Positions 43,230-50,754 of a DNA stretch of 64,000 nt are shown here, piece after piece. The notes below the pieces were generated by a model, which saw only the letters and a list, made by a program, of their open reading frames with translations, did no database searches and was not told the DNA's origin. This DNA is from SHZL01 sp963708905 (GTDB lineage: Bacteria; Pseudomonadota; Gammaproteobacteria; Xanthomonadales; SZUA-36): contig CAVPUV010000012.1 in the NCBI GenBank assembly GCA_963708905.1, forward strand, positions 1 through 64,000, read 5' to 3'. Within the stretch, counting starts at the first letter, position 1. Each line of letters begins with the position of its first letter. The position numbers and the translations under genes were made by a program.

Positions 43230-43258
43230 TACCTCGCCCAGCGCCGTTTCGGTATAAT
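43230..43258 (+). promoter_or_regulatory. Probable promoter of the methyltransferase gene
   Basis: A perfect -10 box TATAAT lies at 43253-43258, 33 bases before the start codon. A weak -35 (TTACCT, 43229-43234) lies 18 bases upstream of it. Confidence 0.5.
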
Positions 43259-43290
43259 GTCGGGCTTGCTGCATCTCTACCGGATAATCC

Positions 43291-44214
43291 ATGAATCAGA
43301 CAAACTACAAAGACTGCTGGAATGACAGGGCGAAATCCCAGGAGGCTGCCATCGCAGCGGTCGATGGCAGCACTAATGAAACGATCGTGCAGCATACCGG
43401 GCGATGGGCTGCCCGGCAGGTTCAAACCGCGCTCGACATACAAACATCCGACCACGTGCTGGAGCTTGGCTGCGGAGTCGGCCGCATCGGCCGGGAGTTG
43501 GCACCTTCTTGCGGCCAATGGGCCGGGGTCGATATTTCCGAAAACATGATCCGGCATGCCCGTGAACGCCTGTCTGGCCGCGCCAACGTCAGTTTTCACC
43601 AACTCACGCGCACCAGCCTCGACATGCTGCAGGACAACAGCATCGACAAAGCCTATTCCATTGCCGTCTTTTGCCACATGGACAAGGAAGACCTGTATCT
43701 GTACATGCAGGAGTTGAATCGCGTCGTAAAGCCCGGCGGCATGATCTACGTCGAAACCTGGAATCTCACCAGCCCGGTGGGGTGGCGGCGCTGGGCGTAT
43801 GAGCCGCTGGTGTGGAGGGATTCAGACCATGGCCAACGCAAGGACGTAGCGAGAAACCAGTTCTGCACCCCCGAAGAATTTGAACTGTACGTCCGTCAGG
43901 CCGGTTTCCAGCCACTGGCGAATTTTCATGATTCGCAGTCGGTGCAAATATGCGCTGGCAATGGTTTGTCAGCAGAGCGTATCAGGCGTGAAATGACCCG
44001 CATCCAGGAAGCGGCTTGTGATATTGCCTATACACCGCTGTATGCAGAGCTTTTCGCCCAGTTCGTCGATGTGATTTTCGGCAAACTCCACCCCAGAGAT
44101 TTGCTGGCTTATATTGATGAACGGCCCGAAACGGACGAGGCAGCTCTGTTCCGGCCGTATGTTCTTTCGCGGTGGAAAAAAAATGCCGAACTGTGGGGCG
44201 AAACCCCGGACTGA
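43291..44214 (+). CDS. Class I SAM-dependent methyltransferase
   Basis: A 307-residue protein with the Rossmann SAM site HVLELGCGVGRIGRELAPSC, the second acidic loop GVDISENMIRHARERL and the post-motif region LNRVVKPGGMIYVETWNL. It resembles methyltransferase type 11/UbiE-like enzymes. The C-terminal half (from about residue 180) is a less typical helical domain. The substrate is unknown. It is followed 37 bases later by a deacetylase-like gene on the same strand; such pairs occur in polysaccharide modification clusters, but that link is weak. Confidence 0.8.
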   Translation: MNQTNYKDCWNDRAKSQEAAIAAVDGSTNETIVQHTGRWAARQVQTALDIQTSDHVLELGCGVGRIGRELAPSCGQWAGVDISENMIRHARERLSGRANVSFHQLTRTSLDMLQDNSIDKAYSIAVFCHMDKEDLYLYMQELNRVVKPGGMIYVETWNLTSPVGWRRWAYEPLVWRDSDHGQRKDVARNQFCTPEEFELYVRQAGFQPLANFHDSQSVQICAGNGLSAERIRREMTRIQEAACDIAYTPLYAELFAQFVDVIFGKLHPRDLLAYIDERPETDEAALFRPYVLSRWKKNAELWGETPD

Positions 44215-44251
44215 GCCAGCATGAAGGTACCGAAACTGGCTGGCATTGAAC

Positions 44252-45058
44252 ATGCGCACCGTACCCATCCTGACTTATCATTCGCAGAATATCAGCGGTA
44301 GTGGCTATGCACAAAACGACCATATCGCCCTGCACGAAGACCTGTGCGCGCTGTACCGGGCTGGCTATCACGTGGCGCCGCTGGACTGGCTGGCAGCATG
44401 GCTGGACGGCGAGCGCGATGATTCGAGCATGGAGCACGCAGTGGTGCTGACATTTGATGACGGCTGCGATTTTGATGTGCACGACCTCGATTACCCGGGC
44501 CATGGCCGGCAGCGCAGTTTCGCGGGAATATTCCATGACTTTCTCGATCAGGCACCGGCGTTGCCGGCGCCGTTGCACGCTACTTCTTTCGTGATTGCAA
44601 GCCGGGCGGCACGCCATACCATAGACTCCGCTTCGCTGTTCGGACAGGGCTGGATCAGTGACGATTGGTGGCGCGACACCGACGCCGGCGGCCTGATTGC
44701 CGTCGAAAATCATGGCTGGGATCACAACCACCCCGATCTGGCCGGCGCGCAGCGCGGCTCCTTTCATACCGTCGATACCCACGAACAATGTTTGCTGCAG
44801 GTGGTACAGGCCGCTGGCGCCATCGAGCACGTCAGTGGCCGCCGGCCCCGCTACTTCGCCTATCCTTTCGGCGAATCCAGTGCTTACCTGCGCGAGCAGT
44901 TTTTCCCGCAATACCCGAAATTGCACCGCTGCCGCGCCGCACTGGGAACCGCCCCGGCGCCCGTCAACCGCTCATCCGATCGCTGGAACCTGCCGCGTTT
45001 CGTTTGTGGGCGGGACTGGCAGTCCTCGCAGGAATTGCTCGCCCTGATCCGGTCGTAA
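44252..45058 (+). CDS. Polysaccharide deacetylase family protein
   Basis: About 268 residues with a NodB-homology fold. The catalytic Asp pair is in VVLTFDDGCDFD, and the metal histidines are in ENHGWDHNHPDL. RYFAYPFGESS matches the arginine/tyrosine motif. Family members deacetylate chitin, peptidoglycan or other acetylated glycans. No signal peptide is present, so it probably acts in the cytoplasm. The start may be ATG 44252 or TTG 44246; neither has a strong ribosome site. The C-terminus contains a substrate-like loop (RSSDRWNLPRFVCGRDW). Confidence 0.82.
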   Translation: MRTVPILTYHSQNISGSGYAQNDHIALHEDLCALYRAGYHVAPLDWLAAWLDGERDDSSMEHAVVLTFDDGCDFDVHDLDYPGHGRQRSFAGIFHDFLDQAPALPAPLHATSFVIASRAARHTIDSASLFGQGWISDDWWRDTDAGGLIAVENHGWDHNHPDLAGAQRGSFHTVDTHEQCLLQVVQAAGAIEHVSGRRPRYFAYPFGESSAYLREQFFPQYPKLHRCRAALGTAPAPVNRSSDRWNLPRFVCGRDWQSSQELLALIRS

Positions 45059-45104
45059 ATTCACGACTTACCTTGCGAGAACGAGGAGGGTAATCTCAAG
45101 TGAG

Positions 45105-45405
45105 GAAAAAAATAACGACGTCATCCCGGTAATTGCGTTTTTCAGAAAGGCGTCATCCCAGCGCAGGCCCGAGCAGCAGTCTGGCATGACGGCGGTAAAG
45201 CAATTAACGACGTCATCCCAGCGACTGCGCCAGCAGGCGCGTGGGATCCAGTCTGCGTTGAACGGCTGCTCTGGATGCCAGACGTGCCTGCGGCAGTCTG
45301 GCATGACGGCAGCAAAAATGTGGCAGTCTGGCATGACGGCGGTAAAAATATGGCAGTCTGGCATGACGGCGGTAAAATCGTGTCAGCCTGGCATGACATT
45401 TTGCA
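45105..45405. repeat. Dispersed repeat with 30-bp tandem units
   Basis: This gap between the deacetylase and the next methyltransferase carries an inverted relative of the 23214-23443 repeat (GTGGGATCCAGTCTGCGTTG, then TGGATGCCAGACGTGCCTGC). From 45292 a 30-base unit, GGCAGTCTGGCATGACGGCR plus GTAAAAATRT, is repeated 3.7 times without spacers. Variable copy number is likely between strains. Confidence 0.85.
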
Positions 45406-45425
45406 GGAACCAGCGGTTCCGCTGA

Positions 45426-46001
45426 TCAGCCCAACCTGTAACAGTCGTGGTACAGGCTGATGGCGTTATCGGGACTGCGCAGATCGTGGCCGCGTAGTTC
45501 CGCGAAGTCGCTGCACTGAAAAGCAACACGCTGGGCGCGGAATCCGCAATCGGACGCCAACTGCGCAAAAGTTTCCGCGTCGTAGAGAAACGTGTGACCG
45601 GCAAAACGCATGCCCACGTTGAGAATTTCCGCTGCGGTGCCATAGGTGAGTGGAACGCCGACATGATCACGCCACAATGCCTTCAGTTTTCCGGGTTCGT
45701 GCAGATACAGCCTTGCCAGCTGCTCCACATCCGGTGTCAGCACCCGTATCACCCCACCGGGCTGCAGAATGCGATGACACTCGCGCAGAAAACCGCGAGC
45801 CTGCTCCAGGTCCAGCTGATCGATGAAATCCTCGGTATGCATGAAAGCCGCGCACGCGTCGCGAAACGGCAGGTTGCGCGCCAGGTCGGCGCAGACCTCA
45901 GGGCGGCTGGCGATGTCACGATCGACATTGATCCAACCCTCGAACTTCCAATGCCCGGAACCGAGGTTGATCATGAGCCTGTTGTCATCTGATGCCGTCA
46001 T
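45426..46001 (-). CDS. SAM-dependent methyltransferase, glycan-cluster type
   Basis: About 191 residues. It begins MTASDDNRLMINLGSGHWKF and has the shortened SAM site INLGSGHWKFEGWINVDRD followed by PFRDACAAFMHTEDFIDQLD and CHRILQPGGVIRVLTPDVEQ. This variant of the methyltransferase-11 fold is common in surface polysaccharide clusters. The substrate is unknown. The ATG at 46001 lies 16 bases after the prmA stop, so the two may be co-transcribed; a TTG at 46013 is an alternative start. Confidence 0.78.
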   Translation of the reverse strand: MTASDDNRLMINLGSGHWKFEGWINVDRDIASRPEVCADLARNLPFRDACAAFMHTEDFIDQLDLEQARGFLRECHRILQPGGVIRVLTPDVEQLARLYLHEPGKLKALWRDHVGVPLTYGTAAEILNVGMRFAGHTFLYDAETFAQLASDCGFRAQRVAFQCSDFAELRGHDLRSPDNAISLYHDCYRLG

Positions 46002-46016
46002 TTTGCGTCTCAATAT

Positions 46017-46910
46017 TCACACGGCGATGCCATGCAGCCGCGCCCAGCCTTCCTGCGTGGTGACGTTCATATCGCCACAACGCTGCTGGTAGGCCTGCGC
46101 CACAGTCTGCACCTGCTCCTCCAGTATGCCGGACAAAACGATGTGGCCGCCGGAACGCAGGCTGGCCATCAGTACGGGCGCCAGTTCGATCAACGGTGCT
46201 GCGAGAATATTGGCCAACAGTACGTCTGCCCGGCTTTCCCGATACGCTTCCGGCGCCTGGCAAACGATGCGTGCAGACACGTTGTTGCGCGCCGCATTGG
46301 CGGCGGTTGCTTCCAGCGCCTGCGGATCATTATCCACGCAAATCACACGCTTCGCGCCCTTCATAGCACTGGCGATACCCAGCACCCCTGAGCCACAGCC
46401 GTAGTCGACCACCTTGCGCCCGGCGAATTCCTGCCCATCGATCCACTGCAAACATAGTGCGGTGGTCGGGTGGGTGCCGGTGCCAAAGGCGAGGCCCGGA
46501 TCCAGCCGCAGCAAAATCGCCTGTTCATCTTCGGGTGCGTCCATGCCCGAGGGCACAATCCACAGCCGGTTGCCGAACTGCATGGGCCGAAACCGGTCCA
46601 TCCAGGCGCGCTCCCAGGCCTGGTCAGCCACATCTCTCCAAGCCAGCGCTTGCGGCTGGTCAAAACCGCACACCTTCATCAGCGCAAGCGAGACTTCCGC
46701 ACGCTGGACAGCGGCGGGAAATAAGCCGCGCATCTGTACTACCGGCCACAGCGGCGTGGTGCCTGGCGCAGGTTCCAGCACAGCTTGATCCGCACTATCC
46801 AGCAAGGTGACCGCCACAGCGCCAAGCTCCTGCAACGCGGTCTCGACGGCAGCCACCTGTTCGCGGGGAATGCTCAGGCTGACTTCCACCCAGGCTATCA
46901 TCAAGGTCAC
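46017..46910 (-). CDS. prmA: Ribosomal protein L11 methyltransferase
   Basis: A 297-residue enzyme that trimethylates ribosomal protein L11. It has the N-terminal substrate domain (WVEVSLSIPREQVAAVETAL), the linker region GLAFGTGTHPTTALCLQWID, the SAM site KVVDYGCGSGVLGIASAMKG and the motif VLLANILAAPLIELAP. Length is as in E. coli (293). It lies downstream of accC, in the conserved accB-accC-prmA order. Confidence 0.96.
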   Translation of the reverse strand: MTLMIAWVEVSLSIPREQVAAVETALQELGAVAVTLLDSADQAVLEPAPGTTPLWPVVQMRGLFPAAVQRAEVSLALMKVCGFDQPQALAWRDVADQAWERAWMDRFRPMQFGNRLWIVPSGMDAPEDEQAILLRLDPGLAFGTGTHPTTALCLQWIDGQEFAGRKVVDYGCGSGVLGIASAMKGAKRVICVDNDPQALEATAANAARNNVSARIVCQAPEAYRESRADVLLANILAAPLIELAPVLMASLRSGGHIVLSGILEEQVQTVAQAYQQRCGDMNVTTQEGWARLHGIAV

Positions 46911-46957
46911 AGCGGGTTAACCCGCACGTTGCACCAGTTCACTACTGCGCATGCGGG

Positions 46958-48319
46958 TTAAACAGCTCTGGCTTTTTCCACCAGACGCTTTTCCAGGTAA
47001 TGGATGTTGAAACCACCCCTGAGGAAACCGGGGTCTCGCAGCACCCACTTGTGCAGCGGGATATTGGTCTTGATGCCGTTGAGCACGATCTCGTCCAGCG
47101 CGACGCGCATGCGGGCGATGGCCAAATCGCGGTCCTGGCCATGAGATATCACCTTGGCGATCAGGGAGTCGTAATTGGGCGGCACCCGATAGCCATCATA
47201 GATATGGGACTCCATGCGGATACCCGGACCTCCCGGCGCGTGAAAACCCTGAATCAGTCCCGGCGAGGGCATGAAGGATTCCGGGTCCTCGGCATTGATG
47301 CGGCACTCGATGGCATGACCACGGAACTGGATGTCCTGCTGCCGATAGGACAGTTTCTCGCCCGCCGCCACCAGGATCTGCTCGCGCACCAGATCGGCGC
47401 CGGTAATGCGTTCGGTGACCGGATGTTCCACCTGGATGCGGGTGTTCATTTCAATGAAATAAAACCGGCCATTGTCGTACAGGAACTCGAAGGTGCCGGC
47501 GCCACGGTAAGCGATGCGCAGGCAGGCTTCGACACAGACGGCGCCGATTTCATCACGCTGCTGCTGGCTGATACCCGGCGCCGGCGCTTCCTCGATGACT
47601 TTCTGGTGGCGCCGCTGGGTGGAGCAATCGCGTTCTCCAAAATGAACGGCATGGCCATGCTGGTCGGCCATGACCTGGATTTCGATATGGCGCGGGTTCT
47701 CGAGATATTTTTCCAGGTATACGGTGGCATCACCAAAAGTGCTGTGCGCTTCCTGCCGGGTGAGCTGCAGCGCATTGCTGAGATGCGCCTCGGTGTGTAC
47801 TACGCGCATGCCGCGCCCGCCGCCGCCGGCAGCCGCCTTGATGATGACCGGGTAGCCGACCCGGCGGCCAATCTCGAGGCATTCTTTCGCGTCCGCCGGC
47901 AATGGTCCATCCGAACCGGGTACGCAGGGCACGCCAGCTTCCTGCATCGCTTTGATGGCGGAAACCTTGTCGCCCATCAGCCGGATGGTCTCCGGCCGCG
48001 GCCCGATGAAAATGAAACCGCTTTTTTCCACGCGTTCCGCGAAATCCGCGTTTTCGGCCAGGAAGCCGTAACCCGGATGTATCGCCACGGCATCGGTCAC
48101 CTCGGTGGCGGCGATGATGGCCGGAATGTTCAGGTAACTCTCGCGCGCCGGAGCCGGTCCGATACAGACCGATTCATCCGCCATGGCCACGTGCTTCAGA
48201 TTGCGGTCCACGGTGGAGTGCACCGCCACGGTTTTGATGCCCATGGAATGACAGGCGCGCAAAATACGCAGGGCAATTTCGCCGCGATTCGCGATCACGA
48301 TTTTTTCCAGCGCAGCCAT
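46958..48319 (-). CDS. accC: Biotin carboxylase subunit of acetyl-CoA carboxylase
   Basis: A 453-residue ATP-grasp enzyme that carboxylates biotin on AccB, the first half-reaction of fatty acid synthesis. It has KIVIANRGEIALRILRACHS, the glycine loop IKAAAGGGGRGMRVVHTEAH, HFGERDCSTQRRHQKVIEEA and FIEMNTRIQVEHPVTERITG. Length is normal (449 in E. coli). The 172-base gap to accB is almost entirely the inserted 161-bp MITE. Confidence 0.97.
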   Translation of the reverse strand: MAALEKIVIANRGEIALRILRACHSMGIKTVAVHSTVDRNLKHVAMADESVCIGPAPARESYLNIPAIIAATEVTDAVAIHPGYGFLAENADFAERVEKSGFIFIGPRPETIRLMGDKVSAIKAMQEAGVPCVPGSDGPLPADAKECLEIGRRVGYPVIIKAAAGGGGRGMRVVHTEAHLSNALQLTRQEAHSTFGDATVYLEKYLENPRHIEIQVMADQHGHAVHFGERDCSTQRRHQKVIEEAPAPGISQQQRDEIGAVCVEACLRIAYRGAGTFEFLYDNGRFYFIEMNTRIQVEHPVTERITGADLVREQILVAAGEKLSYRQQDIQFRGHAIECRINAEDPESFMPSPGLIQGFHAPGGPGIRMESHIYDGYRVPPNYDSLIAKVISHGQDRDLAIARMRVALDEIVLNGIKTNIPLHKWVLRDPGFLRGGFNIHYLEKRLVEKARAV

Positions 48320-48330
48320 GGATCAGCTCA

Positions 48331-48491
48331 ACCCGGAAAGTCCATTAGGAGACACGCCCTCGCTCGATCTTTGCATCCACAAAGAATTTTCTTCAGTCGG
48401 CAATACAGCCCGGTATTGCGCTCCCTCAGAAAATTCCTTGTGAATCCAAATCTCTTCGCGATCATCGCGCCTCCTGATGGACTTTCCGGGT
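48331..48491. repeat. 161-bp MITE, copy 2, at the accB stop codon
   Basis: It has the same length and terminal repeats (ACCCGGAAAGTCCATTAGGA...) as 3887-4047, in the opposite orientation. It is flanked by TCA at 48328-48330 and 48492-48494. The right TCA is the complement of the accB stop codon TGA, so the element landed on the stop codon and the 3-bp duplication preserved it. It separates accB from accC within the operon. Confidence 0.92.
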
Positions 48492-48965
48492 TCAACGAAT
48501 GACGAACAAGGGCTGGTCGAACTCTACCGGCTGGCCGGTTTCGGCCAGGATGGCGACGACCGTGCCGGAAACTTCCGCTTCGATCTGATTGAACATCTTC
48601 ATCGCCTCGATGATGCACAGAGTCTCGCCTTCACTGACTTTCTGGCCCAGCGCAACGAAGGGATCGGCATCCGGGCTGGGAGAGGAGTAAAACGTCCCTA
48701 CCATCGGCGAACGCAGTATCTCGCCTTCCGGCACGGACTCTTCTTCAATCGTCGGCTCAGTACGGGCAACAGGCGCCACCGACACCGGCACCGCGGGAGC
48801 AACTGCAGCGGGTGCTGGCGTAACGACCTGCGGCAGTGGCTGCGGCGCGGCAAAGTTGCTGCTGCGGCTCAGCCGCACGGATTCCTCGCCCTCGACGATC
48901 TCAAGTTCGGTGAGGTTGGACTCTTCCAGCAACTCGATGAGCTTTTTTACTTTTCTGATATCCAT
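48492..48965 (-). CDS. accB: Biotin carboxyl carrier protein of acetyl-CoA carboxylase
   Basis: A 157-residue carrier. The N-terminus MDIRKVKKLIELLEESNLTE is followed by a Pro/Ala-rich linker (PQPLPQVVTPAPAAVAPAVP) and the biotinyl domain with the modified lysine in CIIEAMKMFNQIEAEVSG. It works with AccC, the next gene. I use ATG 48965, where the family starts; the frame is open nine codons further. Its stop codon TGA lies at the edge of the inserted MITE. Confidence 0.97.
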   Translation of the reverse strand: MDIRKVKKLIELLEESNLTELEIVEGEESVRLSRSSNFAAPQPLPQVVTPAPAAVAPAVPVSVAPVARTEPTIEEESVPEGEILRSPMVGTFYSSPSPDADPFVALGQKVSEGETLCIIEAMKMFNQIEAEVSGTVVAILAETGQPVEFDQPLFVIR

Positions 48966-49013
48966 GCGCTCTCTGCTCCTGCCTTGCGGCATCGAAGGCG
49001 TAGCTGACGGCCT

Positions 49014-49460
49014 TCAGGGTTCGATGCGATTGACGATTGCCTGCAGGGCCAGCATATAGCCTTCGCCCCTGAAGCCACTGATCACGCCCATGGCAATGTC
49101 AGAGAAATAGGATTTACGTCTGAACGTCTCACGGGCATGCACCAGGGAAAGGTGTACTTCAACGAATGGAATTCCCACCGCCAGCAGCGCGTCACGCAGC
49201 ACCACGCTGGTATGGGTATAGCCCGCCGGATTGAGGATGATGTAATCGACCTTGTCGCAGGCCGCCTGGTGCACAATGTCCACCAGTGCGCCTTCGCTGT
49301 TGTTTTGCACGTGCCGCAACTCGTGCCCGCAAGCACCGGCGAAGCGGTCAAGGTCCTCCATGATTTCCTGCAAGGTCCGGTGGCCGTACTGTTCCGGCTC
49401 CCGTCCACCCAGTAAATTCAGGTTCGGGCCATTGATAACTAGGATGCTGGCCACGGTCAC
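49014..49460 (-). CDS. aroQ: 3-Dehydroquinate dehydratase, type II
   Basis: A 148-residue enzyme of the shikimate pathway. It begins ASILVINGPNLNLLGGREPE and carries the catalytic tyrosine loop EQYG, NPAGYTHTSVVLRDALLAVG and FVEVHLSLVHARETFRRKSY. Length is typical. It precedes accB with a 48-base gap, the classical aroQ-accB-accC order. Confidence 0.96.
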   Translation of the reverse strand: MTVASILVINGPNLNLLGGREPEQYGHRTLQEIMEDLDRFAGACGHELRHVQNNSEGALVDIVHQAACDKVDYIILNPAGYTHTSVVLRDALLAVGIPFVEVHLSLVHARETFRRKSYFSDIAMGVISGFRGEGYMLALQAIVNRIEP

Positions 49461-49661
49461 ACTCTCGTTTCAGGGAAGGGAAGTCTGCACGACATTGAGG
49501 ACTTTGTCCACAATTCGGCGCCGTATTGCAGCAGATCGAGACAAATTGCGGCATAAATGCGTCCCGATTGCCGGCTGGCTCCCGCTCCTGGAGCCAGCGC
49601 AGAGGTCCTGTTTCATGCAGCAGTGAAAACTGACCGCGATTACAGTATATTCTGTATCCCC

Positions 49662-50285
49662 ATGAATCGCAGAACAGACCCCATTCCACCCCACCTGGCG
49701 CCCCAGCGCGGCGAACTGATCATGTTCGAGAACAGCCGTCTGCTGGAACGCCTGAGCCGCATCCGGCCGGCCACCGTGCTGACGGTATTCCTGCCCCTCA
49801 TGGCCGCTGCATTTTACCTCAGCCTGGCCGCCGGCAGAACCGCGCTGGCATCAGCCGCGCTGTTCCTGGCTGGCGCGGCCTTCTGGACCCTGTTCGAGTA
49901 CTTCTTTCACCGCTTCATTTTTCATTTTGAGCCGGAAGGTGCTTTCCAGACCCGCCTGCAGTTTGTAATGCACGGGGTGCATCATCAATACCCGCAAGAC
50001 AAGGACCGGCTGGTGATGCCGATTACCGTCAGCATTCCACTGGCGTTTTTATTGCTGGCGCTTTTTCACCTGCTCATGGGGACATCGGCCTGGGGATTTT
50101 TCAGCGGCTTTCTCGCCGGCTACCTGGCTTATGACATGATGCATTACGCCATTCATCACGCGAAAGGATTCGACTCGCCGCTGTTGAGCAAAATCCGCCG
50201 ACATCACCTCGCCCATCATTTCCGTGACACCCGGCGCGGCTTTGGCGTGTCTTCACCGTTTTGGGATGCTGTTTTCAGAACTTAG
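49662..50285 (+). CDS. Fatty acid hydroxylase/sterol desaturase family protein
   Basis: About 207 residues with four membrane segments and the histidine boxes of the di-iron hydroxylase family: HRFIFHFE, MHGVHHQYP, MMHYAIHHAKG and RRHHLAHHFRD. The arrangement resembles fatty acid 2-hydroxylases (Scs7-like, without the cytochrome b5 domain). It probably hydroxylates a lipid acyl chain in the membrane. ATG 49662 or ATG 49723 (MFENSRLLERL) could be the start; neither has a clear ribosome site. It lies at the edge of the defence island. Confidence 0.82.
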   Translation: MNRRTDPIPPHLAPQRGELIMFENSRLLERLSRIRPATVLTVFLPLMAAAFYLSLAAGRTALASAALFLAGAAFWTLFEYFFHRFIFHFEPEGAFQTRLQFVMHGVHHQYPQDKDRLVMPITVSIPLAFLLLALFHLLMGTSAWGFFSGFLAGYLAYDMMHYAIHHAKGFDSPLLSKIRRHHLAHHFRDTRRGFGVSSPFWDAVFRT

Positions 50286-50322
50286 CCTTCCCACTGGGAA
50301 AACCGGGATCTGATCTTTTCCT

Positions 50323-50754
50323 TTAGGCGGAAAACACCTCGATCAACTCTGCAACAACTTGCAACTCACCTTGATCTGAACCCGAAAAGATGATGGGTTT
50401 GAATGCGGGGTTGATTGGTTTAAGGGTGATCGTACGGTGGCGCCACGAACTGCCGTCTTGCACCTTCTCGCTTTCATACCGCTTGACGGTATAGCGCGCG
50501 CCCGTCTCAGGATCGTTTACATCACGCAGTTGCACCAGAAGCGTCTTACCTTGGCGCGTACCGGTAACAGGAGCAGCAAACAGACAGAACGAGCCATCCG
50601 GCACCAACGGCTCCATGGATTTTCCGACTACCTGCGCGACGAACAGGCCCGGACGGAGGCGGTGGCGGGTATCGACGGCCACCCATTCCCAACCATCATC
50701 TTCCACATTCTGTGGATCGCTGAACGCACCGGCCGCAGCCTGCAAAGGAATGAG
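50323..50754 (-). other. S24 peptidase-like domain at the HsdR C-terminus
   Basis: This is the part of hsdR that encodes the LexA/UmuD-like domain. Aligned by eye, VPLIPLQAAAG matches the LexA cleavage region IPLVGRVAAG, VVGKSMEP matches RVSGMSMK, and YTVKRYE matches VTVKRLK. The Ser-Lys spacing of 45 residues is slightly longer than in LexA because of a loop (RDVNDPETGA). Confidence 0.85.

Noticed and set aside
45292..45405. Regular 30-bp repeats resembling a CRISPR array
   Set aside because: The units are contiguous with no spacers between them, no cas genes are near, and the unit is part of a dispersed repeat family.
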